Of a stretch of DNA of 6,596 bases, positions 5,668 through 6,596 are shown piece after piece (the stretch's first letter is position 1; each line of letters opens with the position of its first letter). The notes under the pieces are model-generated. The model ran no database searches. It was not told the origin of the DNA and saw nothing but the letters and a program-made list of their open reading frames with translations. A program made the translations under genes and the position numbers. Source of the DNA: Candidatus Dojkabacteria bacterium (GTDB lineage: Bacteria; Patescibacteriota; Dojkabacteria; B142; OLB20); contig JAGQLK010000064.1 in assembly GCA_020429485.1 (NCBI GenBank), positions 1 through 6,596 on the forward strand, given 5' to 3'.

Positions 5668-5696
5668 ACTTTACATAACATAAGAGATTAATTCAA
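5668..5696 (-). promoter_or_regulatory. Predicted promoter for the B12-uptake operon
   Basis: On the minus strand TTGAAT (5696-5691) and TAAAGT (5673-5668) are 17 bp apart. Initiation would fall near 5661, a few bases before the P1 stem of the riboswitch, as an aptamer-led transcript needs. The -10 is imperfect. The -35 includes the first base of the divergent DUF1653 start codon. Confidence 0.42.
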
Positions 5697-5938
5697 TGGA
5701 CAAAGTTAAAGTCGGTGAATACTATAAACATTACAAAGGCGATTATTATCAGGTCTTGGCTATTGCAAGGCATAGCGAAACACTAGAAGAGCTTGTAATT
5801 TATCAGGGTCAATATACACATGAAAAATTTGGAGATAAACCAGTTTGGGCAAGGCCAGTAGAGCTATTTATTGAAATGGTAGAAAAAGAAGGAAAAACAT
5901 TTCCTAGATTTGAATATATTGGTCCCTCTTTAGAATAA
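5696..5938 (+). CDS. DUF1653 family small protein
   Basis: The 80-residue product matches the DUF1653 pattern along its whole length: KVGEYYKHYKGDYYQVLAIA at 4-23, HSETLEELVIYQ at 26-37, WARPVELFIEMV at 51-62 and PRFEYIG at 70-76. Such short, beta-rich cytoplasmic proteins are widespread in bacteria and have no established function that I can state. It has no membrane segment or Cys. The ATG follows a weak AAGAGA (5682-5687) at eight bases. It is divergent from the B12-uptake operon, sharing a roughly 215-bp control region, and ends three bases from the convergent gene downstream. The shared region is the only hint of a link with cobalamin. Confidence 0.92.
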   Translation: MDKVKVGEYYKHYKGDYYQVLAIARHSETLEELVIYQGQYTHEKFGDKPVWARPVELFIEMVEKEGKTFPRFEYIGPSLE

Positions 5939-5941
5939 GAA

Positions 5942-6596
5942 CTAGTTTTGCAATGCATTGATTACAATGTTCTCCTTTAGAAGAGAATCGCATTTTTGTG
6001 CACCAGCTTCAGTACTAGTTTCGCAAAATATCATTAATACTGTATCTTGATCAATATTGGTCCAATATTGAAGGTAGCCGTCGTTGTCTGTTACATCATA
6101 TGAAGTGTATCTCCAGATATTAGGTTCGTCAGGAAGCGTATATCTCCAAACCGTTCCTGAGCCTACATAACCTAACTGTAAGCTGTTATTAGTAGGAACT
6201 CCTTCAAAAAATATTGCTCCAGCATCTGGTTCTGTAAGAATACTTAATGTGAAATCTGCTGAACTTATTGTTAGTTTTGATTGAGTTTCTAAATTGGCTT
6301 CATAATCTCCTGTCAGCAATACTTGAGCTGTATTGTAACCACCACCATCACCATATGCCTGCCAAATATCAAATGATCTCTGTTCTACTGTTGGTACTAC
6401 AGTGTCAGTAACAGCTGTAGTTAATACCTCAGTATTCTCAGCTACAGTAGGAGTAATGATTGTCTCTGAAGTAGTGTTATCATCTACATCATTATTATAG
6501 AGAATGATTCCTATAATGATCATTACCAGTAGGAGCAGCAGAATGATAATAAATAAATATTTTTTATGATGATTTGACTCTGCTTCTTTTACATTA
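5942..6596 (-). CDS. Single-pass membrane protein with unrecognised extracytoplasmic domain (5' partial)
   Basis: The minus-strand frame ends at TAG (5944-5942) and stays open to the window edge, so the gene is cut off. An ATG at 6523 exists but lies in the middle of a membrane helix: the upstream in-frame codons give NHHKKYLFIIILLLLLV and continue into MIIIGIILYNN. The helix therefore spans about 6559-6497 with a basic HHKK flank on the cytoplasmic side. No ATG, GTG or TTG is seen upstream within the window. A Thr/Val/Glu-rich stalk follows (TSETIITPTVAENTEVLTTA), then a compact domain of about 140 residues. That domain has GDGGGYNT, an aromatic stretch with VWRYTLPDEPNIWRYTSYDV, and two Cys near the end (FCET, KCDS) that could pair outside the cell. 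The fold and function are not recognised. Confidence 0.85.
   Translation of the reverse strand, partial: NVKEAESNHHKKYLFIIILLLLLVMIIIGIILYNNDVDDNTTSETIITPTVAENTEVLTTAVTDTVVPTVEQRSFDIWQAYGDGGGYNTAQVLLTGDYEANLETQSKLTISSADFTLSILTEPDAGAIFFEGVPTNNSLQLGYVGSGTVWRYTLPDEPNIWRYTSYDVTDNDGYLQYWTNIDQDTVLMIFCETSTEAGAQKCDSLLKENIVINALQN

Noticed and set aside
1..6596. Mobile element, CRISPR array, tRNA or rRNA, or recoded UGA
   Set aside because: No spaced direct repeats, transposase motifs or tRNA-like cloverleaf were seen. UGA ends a gene at 4455-4457 and glycine and tryptophan are encoded normally.

Overview
This is an AT-rich bacterial window with short intergenic gaps and the standard genetic code: all three stop codons end genes and Trp is TGG. 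The gene set is a membrane-anchored RNase Y, a type 2 isopentenyl-diphosphate isomerase, an acquired-looking vitamin uptake cassette, and several small or unrecognised membrane or coiled-coil proteins. Few clear Shine-Dalgarno sites are visible. This suits a small-genome, auxotrophic bacterium, most likely Candidate Phyla Radiation/Patescibacteria. That placement is inferred; there is no rRNA or other marker in the window.

Layout. Positions 2-448 (+) hold the 3' part of a DUF4214-like/coiled-coil protein whose frame is open to the left edge. Positions 449-796 are a 348-bp gap with a good sigma70-type promoter (TTGACG-17-TAAGAT), a possible 32-residue leader ORF and a GC-rich hairpin ahead of rny. 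RNase Y (797-2347, +) ends in a strong intrinsic terminator that overlaps the apparent start of the next gene. That gene, an unrecognised 340-residue acidic protein (2392-3414, +), is followed 22 bp later by fni/IDI-2 (3437-4453, +). fni converges, with one base between stop codons, on a two-gene minus-strand operon.

The most interesting part is 4455-5673 on the minus strand. A compact cobalamin-riboswitch-like leader leads into a membrane-anchored protein with a DUF4430/transcobalamin C-terminal-like domain (5009-5479). The next gene (4455-5009) encodes a six-helix DUF6580-like protein resembling an ECF transporter S component and is joined by a TAATG stop/start overlap. Terminator, antiterminator and a predicted L5 kissing partner can all be traced by base pairing, giving a self-consistent transcription-attenuation model. 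The simplest reading is a minimal vitamin B12 capture and uptake system: a tethered transcobalamin-like binder hands corrinoid to a small membrane S component, and B12 switches the operon off.

Divergent from it is a DUF1653 gene (5696-5938, +). Its predicted -35/-10 lies in the same DNA that encodes the riboswitch aptamer, with a perfect palindrome in the promoter spacer. The right end (5942-6596, -) is a single-pass membrane protein with a Thr/Val-rich stalk and an unrecognised extracytoplasmic domain. Its frame is open to the window edge, so its true start lies outside.
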